DNA of 64,000 nucleotides from Forficula auricularia (Eukaryota > Arthropoda > Insecta > Dermaptera > Forficulidae). Positions 1-9,626 of the stretch are shown piece by piece. Both the position numbers and the translations under genes were made by a program. Every line of letters begins with the position of its first letter. The stretch's first letter is position 1. The notes beneath the pieces were generated by a model that had not been told where the DNA came from, did no database searches, and saw only the letters and a list, made by a program, of their open reading frames with translations. The stretch spans positions 12,429,573 through 12,493,572 of the forward strand of contig JALMQS010000225.1 in assembly GCA_024734495.1 (NCBI GenBank). The letters run 5' to 3'.

Positions 1-182
1 TTTCTATGTCTTTTAGTATTGTGCAGTTTGGTACCCAGCTCGGGGCATCATTGCTCTCAGCACTTTGTTTTGAAATCTTTGAATAATTTCTATGTTGGAT
101 TCGGCTGCTGAGCCCCAGAGTTGTATACCATATGTCCATATTGGTTTTACTATTGTTTTGTATTTAGTATTGTTTTGTAAAT
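1..182 (-). pseudogene. LINE reverse transcriptase C-terminal fragment
   Basis: Read on the minus strand, this stretch encodes a segment containing KTIVKPIWTYGIQLWGSA and IEIIQRFQNKVLRAM. That is the usual region after the reverse transcriptase domain of jockey-type non-LTR retrotransposons (a YG.QLWG motif, then an IQR.QNK helix). Only about 55 residues remain, and the frame continues off the left edge of the window. Upstream, the open frame runs into an unrelated hammerhead-type repeat near position 183, so the first residues of the apparent ORF are not LINE coding. Family membership is inferred from the motif; the clade is not certain. Confidence 0.7.
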
Positions 183-335
183 GGACTAATAATCCGAAAT
201 ATATTGAGTTTGTATAAACCTCTTTGAGTTTTATTTCATTCACTGTGAAACTACACACCCTTTACTCTATTAATTAACATCATGTTTCACCTAAAACCTA
301 CACCACTTTCCATAAGTATAATTAAGTATGATTTA
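183..335 (+). repeat. Partial hammerhead-type (Penelope-like) repeat unit
   Basis: This matches the right arm of the palindrome at 12.8-13.05 kb (same stem II, GAAATATATTGAGTTT, and the same downstream TTAATTAA..CATCATGTTTCACC tail). The CTGATGA box is missing because the copy joins LINE sequence just before stem II. It is a truncated terminus, not a potential ribozyme. Confidence 0.65.
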
Positions 336-514
336 AATTCAAATTTAAACCCTTAAAAATATTTTAATCTTATTTCATACATACCCTTTACGTTTTAATC
401 ATTATTTTGCCGACTAAAATCTTCAAAATGAAATAAAATTCATATTTATTTCTACAATTGGTTTTTCGGTTGATAATTTCTGAATGCTCTAGTGTTGCTA
501 ATCTTAAATATATT

Positions 515-1215
515 AAACTAGCTGCAAGGCACGCCCCCTGGACCCCCAACCCACGAACCCTACCTTCACACCCCACTCCGCCCCCCGGAACCCACCCAGC
601 ACCCCCATCACCCCAACACACCACCCCGCACCCCACCCACCTCGGGCCCCCACCCCCATCACACCCCACACACGCCTCTGGACCCTCACCTGAACCCCCC
701 ACTCTACCAACCCTAGTGACTCACAGATTATGTATACAAAATTTGGTTGAATTTGGTCCAAGAGCAAGAATTTTCATATTTTAACCCTCCCCCTTTTTGG
801 ATGGTTTTTGGGGGGAATTTTTTTAAACAAAAGTTATCAGAAATCACATTCTCTACAACTTTGCTCTTAATAAAATTTGCCGAAGAGTTAATAGTTTAGG
901 AGTTATTTGATAATTTTCATTCGTGCGCCCCCCAAACCCCCTTTTGGGGTCAAAATATCAAAACGTTATATAGCTATAAACGTAAGTTGGAAGACATCTG
1001 ATCCAAATATGAAATTTCATAATAATCCCTACAGCCGTTTTTCCGTGAATCGTGAGCAACTTTTCGCGGAAACCACGGAAACATACAGGCATACAGACAG
1101 GAATTTTGTTGAGGGTGTTTTCGTTCATAACTTTGCTTGAAACCTGTCCAACAAAAATTTGGCGTGATTTGGACCAATGTACAGACAAAACCTTAATTTT
1201 ATATATATAGATAGA
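515..1215 (+). repeat. Interspersed repeat, CTAGCT...TATATATAGAT type, with C-rich block
   Basis: It starts with CTAGCTGCAAGGC and a strongly C-rich block (about 530-720), continues through ordinary AT-rich sequence with a CAGCCGTTTTTC motif, and ends in AATTTTATATATATAGAT. A second repeat at 32.87-34.53 kb has the same kind of start (CTAGCTTGCCAAGG), GC-rich head and TATATAGAT end, and a similar length once its insertions are subtracted. The long frames here come from the C-rich composition. The superfamily is unknown to me. Confidence 0.5.
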
Positions 1216-1959
1216 TTGCTCTTAGATATTTTTTATCGAAAGGTTGATGGAAACCCTATTCTACGATTATCTTTAGCCTTTTATTTCTTTCTTTCTCATA
1301 TAAATCTACCGAGACAATCGTTGCTACAAATATGGTTACAAATTGTACTCCACATCCCCATTCTATTCAATTAACAATCTCTATTCTTTACCATTTTATA
1401 TCAACATAATACACTAATAAATATTATCAAATTTACATTCAATAGCCATTTATTCAATGAATACTCTTTATTTATTATTAACTATATTTACTAGAAAACA
1501 TTTTATCAGAAGCCTGGCTTTATACAATCAATATATATTAAAATAAATTAAGTTAAAAATAATGGAATAGATTAAAATTAATATTAGTGAATTCATATTT
1601 AAATTTAGGATAAAGGGTAGATTGTTGGGCATTGCTACACCGTCACAAATATTCATTATCCAATTTCTGATATACTCTGTATATTCAAAATTTCTCCTCA
1701 ACTCATCACATGTTCGGCCAACTACAAAATTAACAAGGATTTTCTCTATTACTATAAATCATGTGCATTCGACTGTCTCTGGACATTTGAAATCACTCTT
1801 AAAAGAAACAACCCTTCCCGACATATCCCACACTTTATCTATGCACGCCCTGACTTTTAATTATCTTAGCGTTAGAACTAATTGACTCATGATGGAACAG
1901 CGGTTTTAGTTCACAAAAAAAATATGAATAAAGAAATCATGAGAGATTGTCATTTACTA
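1216..1959. other. AT-rich stretch, nothing recognised
   Basis: No coding frame with recognisable homology and no inverted or tandem repeat was seen. An 87-residue frame at 1622-1885 has no motif I know. Confidence 0.4.
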
Positions 1960-2075
1960 ACAAATGAATATATTTTTTTATGTTACAACGGTTGTGCTCC
2001 CCTTTTTGTAAATTAATCCAGATGAGTGCCAACAAAGCTATCCGGCCAAATTGGCTACATTGTGAGGTGAACCCC
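1960..2075 (-). repeat. Degenerate tRNA-like repeat (CAGAGGGGTT family)
   Basis: The minus strand reads GTCAGAGGGGTTCACCTCAC followed by GGCCGGATAGC and GGCACTC. This matches the first half of the tRNA-like repeats at 18.9, 45.1 and 45.5 kb. The B-box half is eroded, so this is an old copy. Confidence 0.45.
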
Positions 2076-2699
2076 TCTGACAAATATACCGCCCTTAATA
2101 TTCCACTTAAGGAGGTTCTTTCGCGATAATCCACAAAAAAAGTTTTAGCCTCGTAACCACTATAAATATGAACGGTGCTAAAATTTTAGGTTATGTTTTT
2201 TTAACGTGACTGTCCACTCACACTACGAAATCTATATGGATACACACATACTTACCGGATCGTTTCCAAGCCATTGTGCTTATATCCCCTCCACTAAAAA
2301 TAATCGCCCAAATATGTTTTTTTTTATCAAAACTACGTGGTAAATAATTTCTATTTTTTTTTTAAGTTACTCCGAATATATTATTCTAACAAATATTAAG
2401 TGGAGATCGTACTTTGTCAAGCTCCTTTTCCAAATTTGTGCTCCATGCTCTTCTGTAATCCTCTTTTGCTAATTCCATCATTATTACTAAAATGTTACAG
2501 ATACATTATATAATTAATTAGAACATTAAATACAAAAAAATACTCATCTAATTTATATTTGTTGGAGATTTTCCATGATTAATATTCTTTATATTTGCTA
2601 ATGGGGAGATCTAGCAGTAAATTCACTTATTAGTAAATCGATTTGATATAGATATTCATTTAATTCTTCACCTCATTCTTCTTCAAGTGCCATACTCGA

Positions 2700-2905
2700 T
2701 TCCGACCGTCGGCGATTACTATGGAGAGTATCCTCTCCAATGTAATTTTCCTGGGGAAATTGTTCACAGGGGTGGTTTCCCATTCCCTTCCCCTGAATGA
2801 ATCAGATTATAGCCGGTCAAATATTTGCAGCTAGTCGGGCTAGAAACCGCGCTAGCTTGATTAGAAGGCATGCACTTTAACCACTCGGACAACCTGACCC
2901 CTTTC
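2700..2905 (-). repeat. tRNA-Ser/Leu-like SINE
   Basis: On the minus strand it begins GTCAGGTTGTCCGAGTGG, which looks like the 5' half of a tRNA-Ser/Leu with its A box. A weaker B-box-like GGTTTCTAGCCCG lies about 50 bases further on. An unrelated body follows (CAGGGGAAGGGAATGGG, then a GAATCGAGTATGGCACTTG end). The anticodon arm and T loop do not form a good tRNA, so a SINE is more likely than a tRNA gene. Confidence 0.6.
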
Positions 2906-3905
2906 ATCTCATTAGCAAGCATAAAATTAAATTAGCTAGCCAAAGAAAAAAGACACAACCACATATACAAAGAGAGAGAGAAAGAGTAAAAAAATCATGA
3001 ATGAGCAAAATAAAAACCACAGACAAAAAAACAGCACACGTGTTTCCGTTTGTACATGTTGATATGTTGTATAGACAATTTTATGAGATTACGTGATGCT
3101 AGTCATTCAATGTGGGTAATATTTGAAGCGCAACAAGAGCTTCTATGAAATATTTATTTATTAATTTTTTTATAATTTCTATCTCTTTCTATTTTCCGCC
3201 ATCTCCTGTATCGAATGGAAATTCCAATCAAGTTGTGGGCCATAAATCCATCACTTTGCTTATTCTCATCTGTAAATATACAAGTCGAGGACGATTAATA
3301 TCCAGGGAGAGATTTCCGCCGTTTATTTATTTATTTATCAGAATTTCTCGACTCCTAATTCGTAGTACACTTCTTTAGCAGTGGGTATAATAAAAATAGT
3401 GGCCGCATTTTAATAAAACGTCACAAGCGTCATTTCTAATTTGAGTGAAATTTATGATCGAGTCTGAGTTCGTCCCGTTTGCCTCCTCCTCCCTTTGCCT
3501 CTGCTGTTTATTTATTTATTTGCTCGTTTCACAGTCTGAGACACATTTCAGTCTAGTCACGCAGTCAGACCAGCATCCCACCTAACAAATTTCATGCCTA
3601 CTTGTGAGATTTCATATATCTCGGAATCGATACCTATAAAAAAGTATGGATTCGAATTATGTAGGAGAAGACTCAAAATCATCCACATATAGAGAATACT
3701 AAAAAATTGCTAAGAAGTAAGAACTAACGATAGAACTCTCTGGCAAAGCAGTGGCGAGACGTGGCGAAGAAAATTTGGGTGAAAATACACGTTTCGAAGA
3801 CCTTTGAATTCAATAAGACCATTTTTTCGCTCTCTTGAACTTTTCTCACATTCTTTTTTCTAAACCTTTCTATTTGAAGAAATAACAATGATACAATTCA
3901 TATTA
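2906..3905. other. AT-rich stretch, nothing recognised
   Basis: Simple T-rich and TTTA-rich runs occur, but I see no element ends, tandem array or coding homology. Confidence 0.4.
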
Positions 3906-3974
3906 ATATAATTAAGTAATGGAGAGGGATTCAGCCAATGGGTAGTCTCTGCTGAATAAAAAACTCCCAATTAT

Positions 3975-4018
3975 AGAAAACGTTTCGGCTTTAATTAAAT
4001 AATGCCATCATCAGTTCC
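3975..4018 (-). ncRNA. Hammerhead ribozyme-like motif (PLE terminus)
   Basis: On the minus strand the order is GGAA, CTGATGA, a stem II TGGC...GCC with an AT loop, GAA, ACGT, T, TTCT. The flanking GGAA/TTCT can form stem I (one G-U pair). ACGT is self-complementary, so stem III is only two pairs within a monomer or four across a dimer. The cleavage base would be U. Both core boxes are intact. Confidence 0.7.
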
Positions 4019-4506
4019 TAAGAGCTGAAAAAAGCGATAGAGCACACATGTAAAATTACAATAAAATTTTTTACAAAAAAATCCAAACTTGTTAATAACA
4101 AAATTATATCTTACAGTATTAGCGACACAATTAATTTTATAAATAAATTGTCCGCAGGCAGAGTTGTTGTGGATTTTATCATAATATACAAAATTATATG
4201 AATTACAAAATGGTACATAAATCTTGGTGTGCTCTCACTTGATATGGGCAACGTCTCAAGTACAAATATAGCAAATTTCAATTTCATTCAATTAATAATA
4301 ATAATAATTATGAGGACATTGATCTAATTAGGATCACTGACCCCTCACAAACATCTCTTAATTAAAAGATTTCTCAAAATAATTAACAAACATTAAGAAT
4401 AACAAAAATTCGAATTTAAAATGACAATATATAAAATAAAAATAAAAAATAAATATTTTTCTTCTCTACCTTTTTACAATTCTTTCACCCCTTTTCTCAA
4501 TGTTTA

Positions 4507-4935
4507 TTATACCTGGGCATCAGTATTTGTCAATATTGACAAGTAAGCATTGCTAAGCCCAATGCAATCAGTTTGAAAATTAAGAGCCCTTTGCCCATAT
4601 GTCTTAATAAAGCATTTTTCGGCTAGCAGACGCTTATAATTGTTCCCCAATCTCATCAAGATGACAGCATCATCAAACTCAAATCCATGTGAGGTATCGA
4701 TATGGTGTGCACTCAGGGCTGTCGAAGCTTTTTTATTTATTACACTTAATTCATGCTCTCTTTTTCGCAAAGAAAAAATGCGAGATGTTTGAACCACATA
4801 AACACTTGTAGGTTTCGGGCAATCGCGGCACTTAATTAAGTATATCACATTATGTTGTTCGTGGAGTGGAACTACATCCTTGTTATTAAATAAAAAAGGA
4901 CATATTACCAGTTGATGCCAAGGCCGTGCGTACAT
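4507..4935 (-). pseudogene. Penelope-like GIY-YIG endonuclease domain fragment
   Basis: This 142-residue minus-strand frame contains NVIYLIKCRDCPK followed by SVYVVQTSR, LRKREHE, the HHIDTSHGFEFDDAVIL segment and the KRLLAEKCFIKT helix. The order matches the C-terminal endonuclease of Penelope-like elements: GIY, two cysteines CxxC, YIG-Q-T-R, R..EH, TGH, and a conserved glutamate in the last helix. The GIY is changed to VIY and the YIG to YVV, so catalytic function is doubtful. The initiator shown is only the first Met of the open frame; the upstream RT is absent. It lies between hammerhead-bearing arms, as expected for this superfamily. Confidence 0.85.
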
Positions 4936-5311
4936 TATAGTTCTTAAATATTTTTTGAATTTTTTCGGACAACCCTGTCATATAGGTGAGAGAAAAAAAT
5001 GATGGCATTATTTAATTAAAGCTGAAACGTTTTCTATAATTGGGAGTTTTTATTCAGCAGAGGCTACCCATTGGCTGAATCCCTCTCCATTACTTAATTA
5101 TATACATATACAGCCATCAAAATTGTATCAATTCATATTAATCTCACAATATGGACTAATCTTTTGTATTGGACCATCCATAATAGAATTGGAAAAATAA
5201 TAAGTTTTCTAGTCTGATTCCAAGCACTTATTCAGATATTTTTGACGGCATTCTACTTAAATTTCATCTTTTAAAAAATCAGAATACAAAAAATATATAA
5301 GTATTAGTATC

Positions 5312-5569
5312 ACGGATTCGATGAGTTAAAATCAATAATTTCTCCAAAAGCTTGTTTTGCGAGTAGCATGTTAGTCACCGTCTCATAATATCCTCTGTTG
5401 TCAAATTCTGGTAACGTCTAACCAGTTAATTGGCCAATACCTTTATTCCCATGACGTCAGAGACTGAAAGATTATTAAGAGTGCTGTGCGCACCTTCGTC
5501 TTCACCCGTTCTAAACATTCTCTTTTATTGGATAATGCAAGGATCGCTCAAGAACTATAGGTGCTTCAT
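5312..5569 (+). pseudogene. Jockey-like LINE 3' fragment
   Basis: The nucleotide sequence (GATGAGTTAAAATCAATAAT, then CCAATACCTTTATTCCCATG and GCACCTTCGTCTTCACCC) aligns with the better preserved LINE end at 39.66-40.13 kb. That one encodes the region after the RT domain. This copy is frameshifted, and a hAT element at 5578 interrupts its 3' end. Confidence 0.65.
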
Positions 5570-5577
5570 CTTCTATA

Positions 5578-6485
5578 TAGTGATGAGCAAAGCAAGACCA
5601 AGACCAAGACTTATCTTTGGTCATCACTAATATTAATACTCAAAAACAAAATAATAATAATATTTTTCTTAAAAGTGATCAGGACTTTCTAAACACCCTA
5701 TAGAAGACTTTACAAACACACCCTCTGCCTATATTAATTAGTGATGAGCAGAATTGGTCTAGGTCTTGCAGTCTTGGTCTTAGTCTTGCTTTGCTCATCA
5801 CTAATATTAATACTCAAAATCAAAATAATAATAATATTTTTCTTAAAAGTGATCAGGACTTTCTAAACACCCTATAGAAGACTTTACAAACACACCCTCT
5901 GCCTATATTAATTAGTGATGAGCAGAATTGGTCTTGGTCTTGCAGTCTTGGTCTTGGTCTTGCTTTGCTCATCACTAATATTAATACTCAAAATCAAAAT
6001 AATAATAATATTTTTCTTAAAAGTGATCAGGACTTTCTAAACACCCTATAGAAGACTTTACAAACACACCCTCTGCCTATATTAATTAGTGATGAGCAGA
6101 ATTGGTCTTGGTCTTGCAGTCTTGGTCTTGGTCTTGCTTTGCTCATCACTAATATTAATACTCAAAATCAAAATAATAATAATATTTTTCTTAAAAGTGA
6201 TCAGGACTTTCTAAACACCCTATAGAAGACTTTACAAACACACCCTCTGCCTATATTAATTAGTGATGAGCAGAATTGGTCTTGGTCTTGCAGTCTTGGT
6301 CTTGGTCTTGCTTTGCTCATCACTAATATTAATACTCAAAATCAAAATAATAATAATATTTTTCTTAAAAGTGATCAGGACTTTCTAAACACCCTATAGA
6401 AGACTTTACAAACACACCCTCTGCCTATATTAATTAGTGATGAGCAGAATTGGTCTTGGTCTTGGTCTTGCTTTGCTCATCACTA
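5578..6485. mobile_element. Non-autonomous hAT element with internal tandem array
   Basis: The ends are TAGTGATGAGCAAAGCAAGA and its reverse complement. They are flanked by an exact 8-bp duplication, CTTCTATA, at 5570-5577 and 6486-6493. Eight-base duplications and a TAGTGATG-type terminus fit the hAT superfamily. There is no transposase; the interior is a 174-bp tandem array. The element sits in an older LINE fragment. Confidence 0.85.
5637..6475. repeat. 174-bp tandem array, about five units
   Basis: The landmark TACTCAAAA recurs at 5637, 5811, 5985, 6159 and 6333, exactly 174 bases apart, with few substitutions between units. Each unit contains AGTGATGAGCA and TGCTCATCACT facing each other across a run of TTGGTC/TTGCAG hexamers. 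Every unit therefore repeats the element's own terminal inverted sequence as an internal hairpin. Confidence 0.95.
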
Positions 6486-6672
6486 CTTCTATATATAATT
6501 TAAAAATATATAATATATATTTTTTTTGCAACGAAATTTTCTCTGGAGAGAGACGGACTGGTAGAAATTTTAATTGAAAGTAATAGAAGGCAGCCCAGAA
6601 GTAGTGAGGAAAGAAAAATTAACACATATAAAATAAGGTGTAATTTATTGGAATCCTTCCTCCTTTCCTTTC

Positions 6673-6714
6673 AAACCGACGTTTCGGAGGATTTTTCCCT
6701 CCTTCTCAGGGTTT
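6673..6714 (-). ncRNA. Broken hammerhead-like motif
   Basis: On the minus strand AAACC is followed by CTGAGAA instead of CTGAAGA (one base lost), then stem II GGAGG/CCTCC, GAA, ACGT, C, GGTTT. Stem I and II still pair, but the first catalytic box is damaged. Confidence 0.6.
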
Positions 6715-6966
6715 CAAAGGGTCAATGAATGAAACAAATAAAATGTTTCCTTCTTCTCTCCACAGTAGTGTTCAAGAACTTTCTTCATTTGTAACAAAAG
6801 GCATAGAAAGACAATTTTTTTCCTTCTTTTCTTAATTAATTTTTAATTAAGAAAAGAAGGAAAAAAAATTGTCTTTCTATGCCTTTTGTTACAAATGAAG
6901 AAAGTTCTTGAACACTACTGTGAGAGAGAAGGAAACATGTTATTTGTTTCATTCATTGACCCTTTG

Positions 6967-7007
6967 AAACCCTGAAGAAGAGGGAAAATCCTCCGAAACG
7001 TCGGTTT
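6967..7007 (+). ncRNA. Hammerhead ribozyme-like motif
   Basis: The order is AAACC, CTGAAGA, stem II AGAGG..CCTCC, GAA, ACGT, C, GGTTT. Stem I is five perfect pairs (AAACC/GGTTT), ACGT is the palindromic stem III, and the predicted cleavage is after the C. Confidence 0.75.
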
Positions 7008-7117
7008 GAAAGGAAGGAGGAAGGATTCCAATAGATTACACCTTATTTTATATGTGTTAATTTTTCTTTCCTCACTACCTCTGGGCTGCCTTCCATTACT
7101 TTCAATATAATATATAT

Positions 7118-8280
7118 ATATATCTTTACGTTTATATAAAGTATATATACAAACGGGTTCGTATCTGATAGTACAATTATATTCAAAGTGACAAATGATC
7201 TAAGCTAACTTTAACTATTACAATCATCACGTGAAGATGGCTTCTGAATTAAAAGATGAAAAAGTTTAAGAAAAATATATCATTCTGTTTTCTCCATGGT
7301 GGTCCAATCTGAAAGATTATTTCTGGTCATCAGTTTGACTACCAAAGTCTAAGCAAAAAAAAAAAAATAATAATTAAATATAAATTTCCTTCATGAAACA
7401 AGCACACCCGACCCTTGGTTGGTCCGCATGTTGTTTTTTTAACTGTTCCTTGAACTGAGAGAGATTGAGAAATGCTGGTGAAAGGAGCTGAGAAGAAGAT
7501 ATATGATGCATTGGGAGGACTAAGATTCCCAATGGAGTTCACATCTCTCTCATTCCCGCTTGATTTAATAAACCATCAGAAACTGGTCTTTTTATATCCA
7601 GAGGAAATTTGTATCTTGGTGTAAATTGGTCGCTGATAGGCTGCCAATGGCAATTCAACATCAGCCACATTACTCTCTGTATATAGATATATAAACGATG
7701 AATAGATTGTAAATTGATTGTAATCTGTTATAAATATTTAATATCTACACATAGATCTAGGGAAGAAGATACCTTCATATAAAATATAAAGTTCATTAGG
7801 TGTTACATCTCTCTTACTTGGGATAATTTATTTAAATTATTTGAATATTTCATGTTCTAATTCATGTTTATATTTGATGTGTATACTATACTAAAAATAA
7901 AACAAAATAATATTTATAACATTTACTCTTATAAAAAACATTCCCTTTTTTGCTAATTAAATATTAGATATTTAGTAGATACAGGCAGGGCATTTACAGG
8001 TCATGGTATTGCTTTTGGTTCCACTTACGGCTTCCATCGCCTTCTATGGCTTCTTAAACTTTGTAAGATATTAATTAAAAACCCGATCTATAAGCTAAAT
8101 TCTATCGATGCCGCAAAGGGTTGCAAGCTCTAGTACTAGTGTATAACTCAATTAAATTAAACTATTTCTACATGACTAGACTTTCACTATCCAAAAGAAG
8201 CTAACAGCACTCCAAAATATTTGATGTAGCCATCTCAAGACTTTACCATAAAATTAAATAAAAAAAAAAATCAAATTTAT
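7118..8280. other. AT-rich stretch, nothing recognised
   Basis: A 67-residue minus frame at 7339-7542 has no motif I know. No repeat structure was found. Confidence 0.4.
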
Positions 8281-8288
8281 GTTTTACC

Positions 8289-8494
8289 CGAGTGGTGAAC
8301 CGCGACCTAATATGCTGTACACCTACTTCCACTTGTACTTCCAAATATTTCAAAGTAATTCCAAATATTTCCAAGTACTTCCAAATATTTCCAAGTACTT
8401 CCAAATATTTCCAAGTACTTTCAAATATTTCCAAGTACTTCCAAAATACTTCCAATGAGGTGTACACCTACTTCCAATCGCGGATCACCCCTCG
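8289..8494. mobile_element. 206-bp hAT-like MITE
   Basis: The ends are CGAGTGGTGAACCGCGA and, as reverse complement, CGAGGGGTGATCCGCGA. An exact 8-bp duplication GTTTTACC lies at 8281-8288 and 8495-8502. GTACACC with CTACTTCCA recurs inside both ends. The element has no coding sequence. The same termini bound the larger element at 28765-32422. Confidence 0.85.
8335..8456. repeat. 20-bp tandem repeat inside the MITE
   Basis: The unit is CCAAATATTTCCAAGTACTT, repeated about six times with small changes. Long frames on both strands here are produced by this repeat. Confidence 0.95.
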
Positions 8495-8502
8495 GTTTTA
8501 CC

Positions 8503-9626
8503 CAATAGTTTCGCATAGTCCTAAAGACCACCTGTGCAAAATCTGATCCAAATTTGACAAAGGTTTCAAATTTTAAAAAACCTTCCCCTCTAATTTTTGC
8601 TTCTATTTCAATCAAAATCTAAACAGCTTTTAATCTCAATAGAAAATATCTAAATTTTGGTTTTGATTCCTTCATTTGAGTGTAGACAAAATTTGGTAAC
8701 ACATGCACTTAGTCACTAATAGACATTTTGACAAAATAATTAATATCTCTTAAATTATAAATTTTTTGATGTTCATTATATACGATTTTATTGGAGAACT
8801 ATACTCATTTTTATTTATCAAAATAAAAAAATCAAATTTATCAAATTCTTACATATATATATATATATGAGGACTAGTAAAATTTCTCCACGGACCACTG
8901 GTGGTCCGCCGGACCAGCGGTTGAGAATAGCTGGATTAAATTACAACGAATGGAATAATCGGAAGTGAATTTAATAAATAGAAATATTAAACCGCTTAAG
9001 GCTTTTGTGACTGCTGTTTAATTTGTTATTTTAGGAAGTTGAAAAGTTAACCGGAAACCTCTCATTCCATAAATTTTGATACTGGAAAATCGATAACATG
9101 ATTGATTCTCGATAGATTAATCAATATTTGAAAACATTGTTCAGTTCTGCGTGAACTTTTGAACTATCTATTGAGAATGATTTTGTTTTTGTTTTTTTGT
9201 TTTTTAATAAAAATTTAACAAAATTCGATTATTGTTTATCGTATAAAAATCTGATCCTTTCACTAATATGAAAACGTTTCTAGAAGTAAAAGAAGAAACG
9301 ATGTGATTTAAACTGAAAATTGAATAAACATTTTATATTATCCATTTAAGGAATGTCGCATCTGAGGAAAAGTTGATTCAAAGTTGATTCAAAGTTTCTT
9401 TTGACAGTCTTGAAGTAATTCAGAAAAGTGTGATTAAATAATAATTAACGAAATCTCTAATTTTCCTAACCCCATCGTAGAAACGTTTCGCTGTTTAATA
9501 GATAGTACTTGGAGGCACCGAGCGATGCTCGGTAACTTTTTCCTTCAGTTAAAAGCTTTATTTTAATATTTAATTCAAAATTCTGATAAAAGGGTCGATT
9601 TTTATTTGAGAGCCGTTTTCAAATTA
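8503..9626. repeat. Mostly unassigned; one interspersed repeat and a possible hAT end
   Basis: The 8655-8780 stretch (AAAATTTGGTAAC, AGACATTTTGACAAAA, TTTTTTGATGTTCATT) is similar to 61.46-61.59 kb, so it is an interspersed repeat of unknown type. At 8880-8934, TGGTCCGCCGGACCAGCGG and GGTTGAGAATAGCTG resemble the 3' end of some hAT elements. GGTTGAGAAACGCTG near 10865 looks similar, but no matching 5' end was found. Confidence 0.4.

Larger units (their letters stand above)
3909..5100 (-). mobile_element. Penelope-like element remnant with inverted hammerhead termini
   Basis: Two opposed arms of about 110 bp close this unit. The left arm starts near 3909 (ATTAAGTAATGGAGAGGG) and its reverse complement ends near 5100. 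Each arm carries a hammerhead-type segment: the left one is intact on the minus strand, and the right one has lost the first box (ATGATGG in place of CTGATGA). Between them, a minus-strand frame encodes a GIY-YIG type endonuclease. Penelope-like elements are known to combine an RT, a GIY-YIG endonuclease and terminal hammerhead motifs; here the RT is deleted. ATTCATATTAAT is present in both flanks (about 3894 and 5133) but is offset from the right end, so it is only a possible target duplication. Confidence 0.8.
6521..7104. mobile_element. Palindromic hammerhead-bearing Penelope-like unit
   Basis: A near-perfect inverted repeat of about 260 bp per arm is centred near 6838 (TTAATTAATTTTTAATTAA). 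Flanking ATATAATATATAT at 6508-6520 and 7105-7117 could be a 13-bp target duplication, although it is low complexity. The outer arms carry GAGACGGACTGGTA and GGCAGCCC, also found in the units at 37.0 and (in part) 50.0 kb. Each arm contains one hammerhead segment: the right one is intact and the left one has a base deletion. Confidence 0.8.

Noticed and set aside
388..784. Three overlapping long frames on both strands
   Set aside because: All are produced by the C-rich low-complexity block; Pro/Gly/Trp-rich products without domains.
2700..2905. tRNA-Ser/Leu gene
   Set aside because: Only the 5' half and a weak B box are present, without a closing acceptor stem; an unrelated body follows, as in SINEs.
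5637..6475. CRISPR-like or satellite array
   Set aside because: Units are uniform over their whole length with no variable spacers, and the array lies within a hAT element with an 8-bp duplication.
8243..8615. Frames rich in YLEVLGNI / PNISKYF repeats
   Set aside because: They are translations of the 20-bp tandem repeat inside a MITE.
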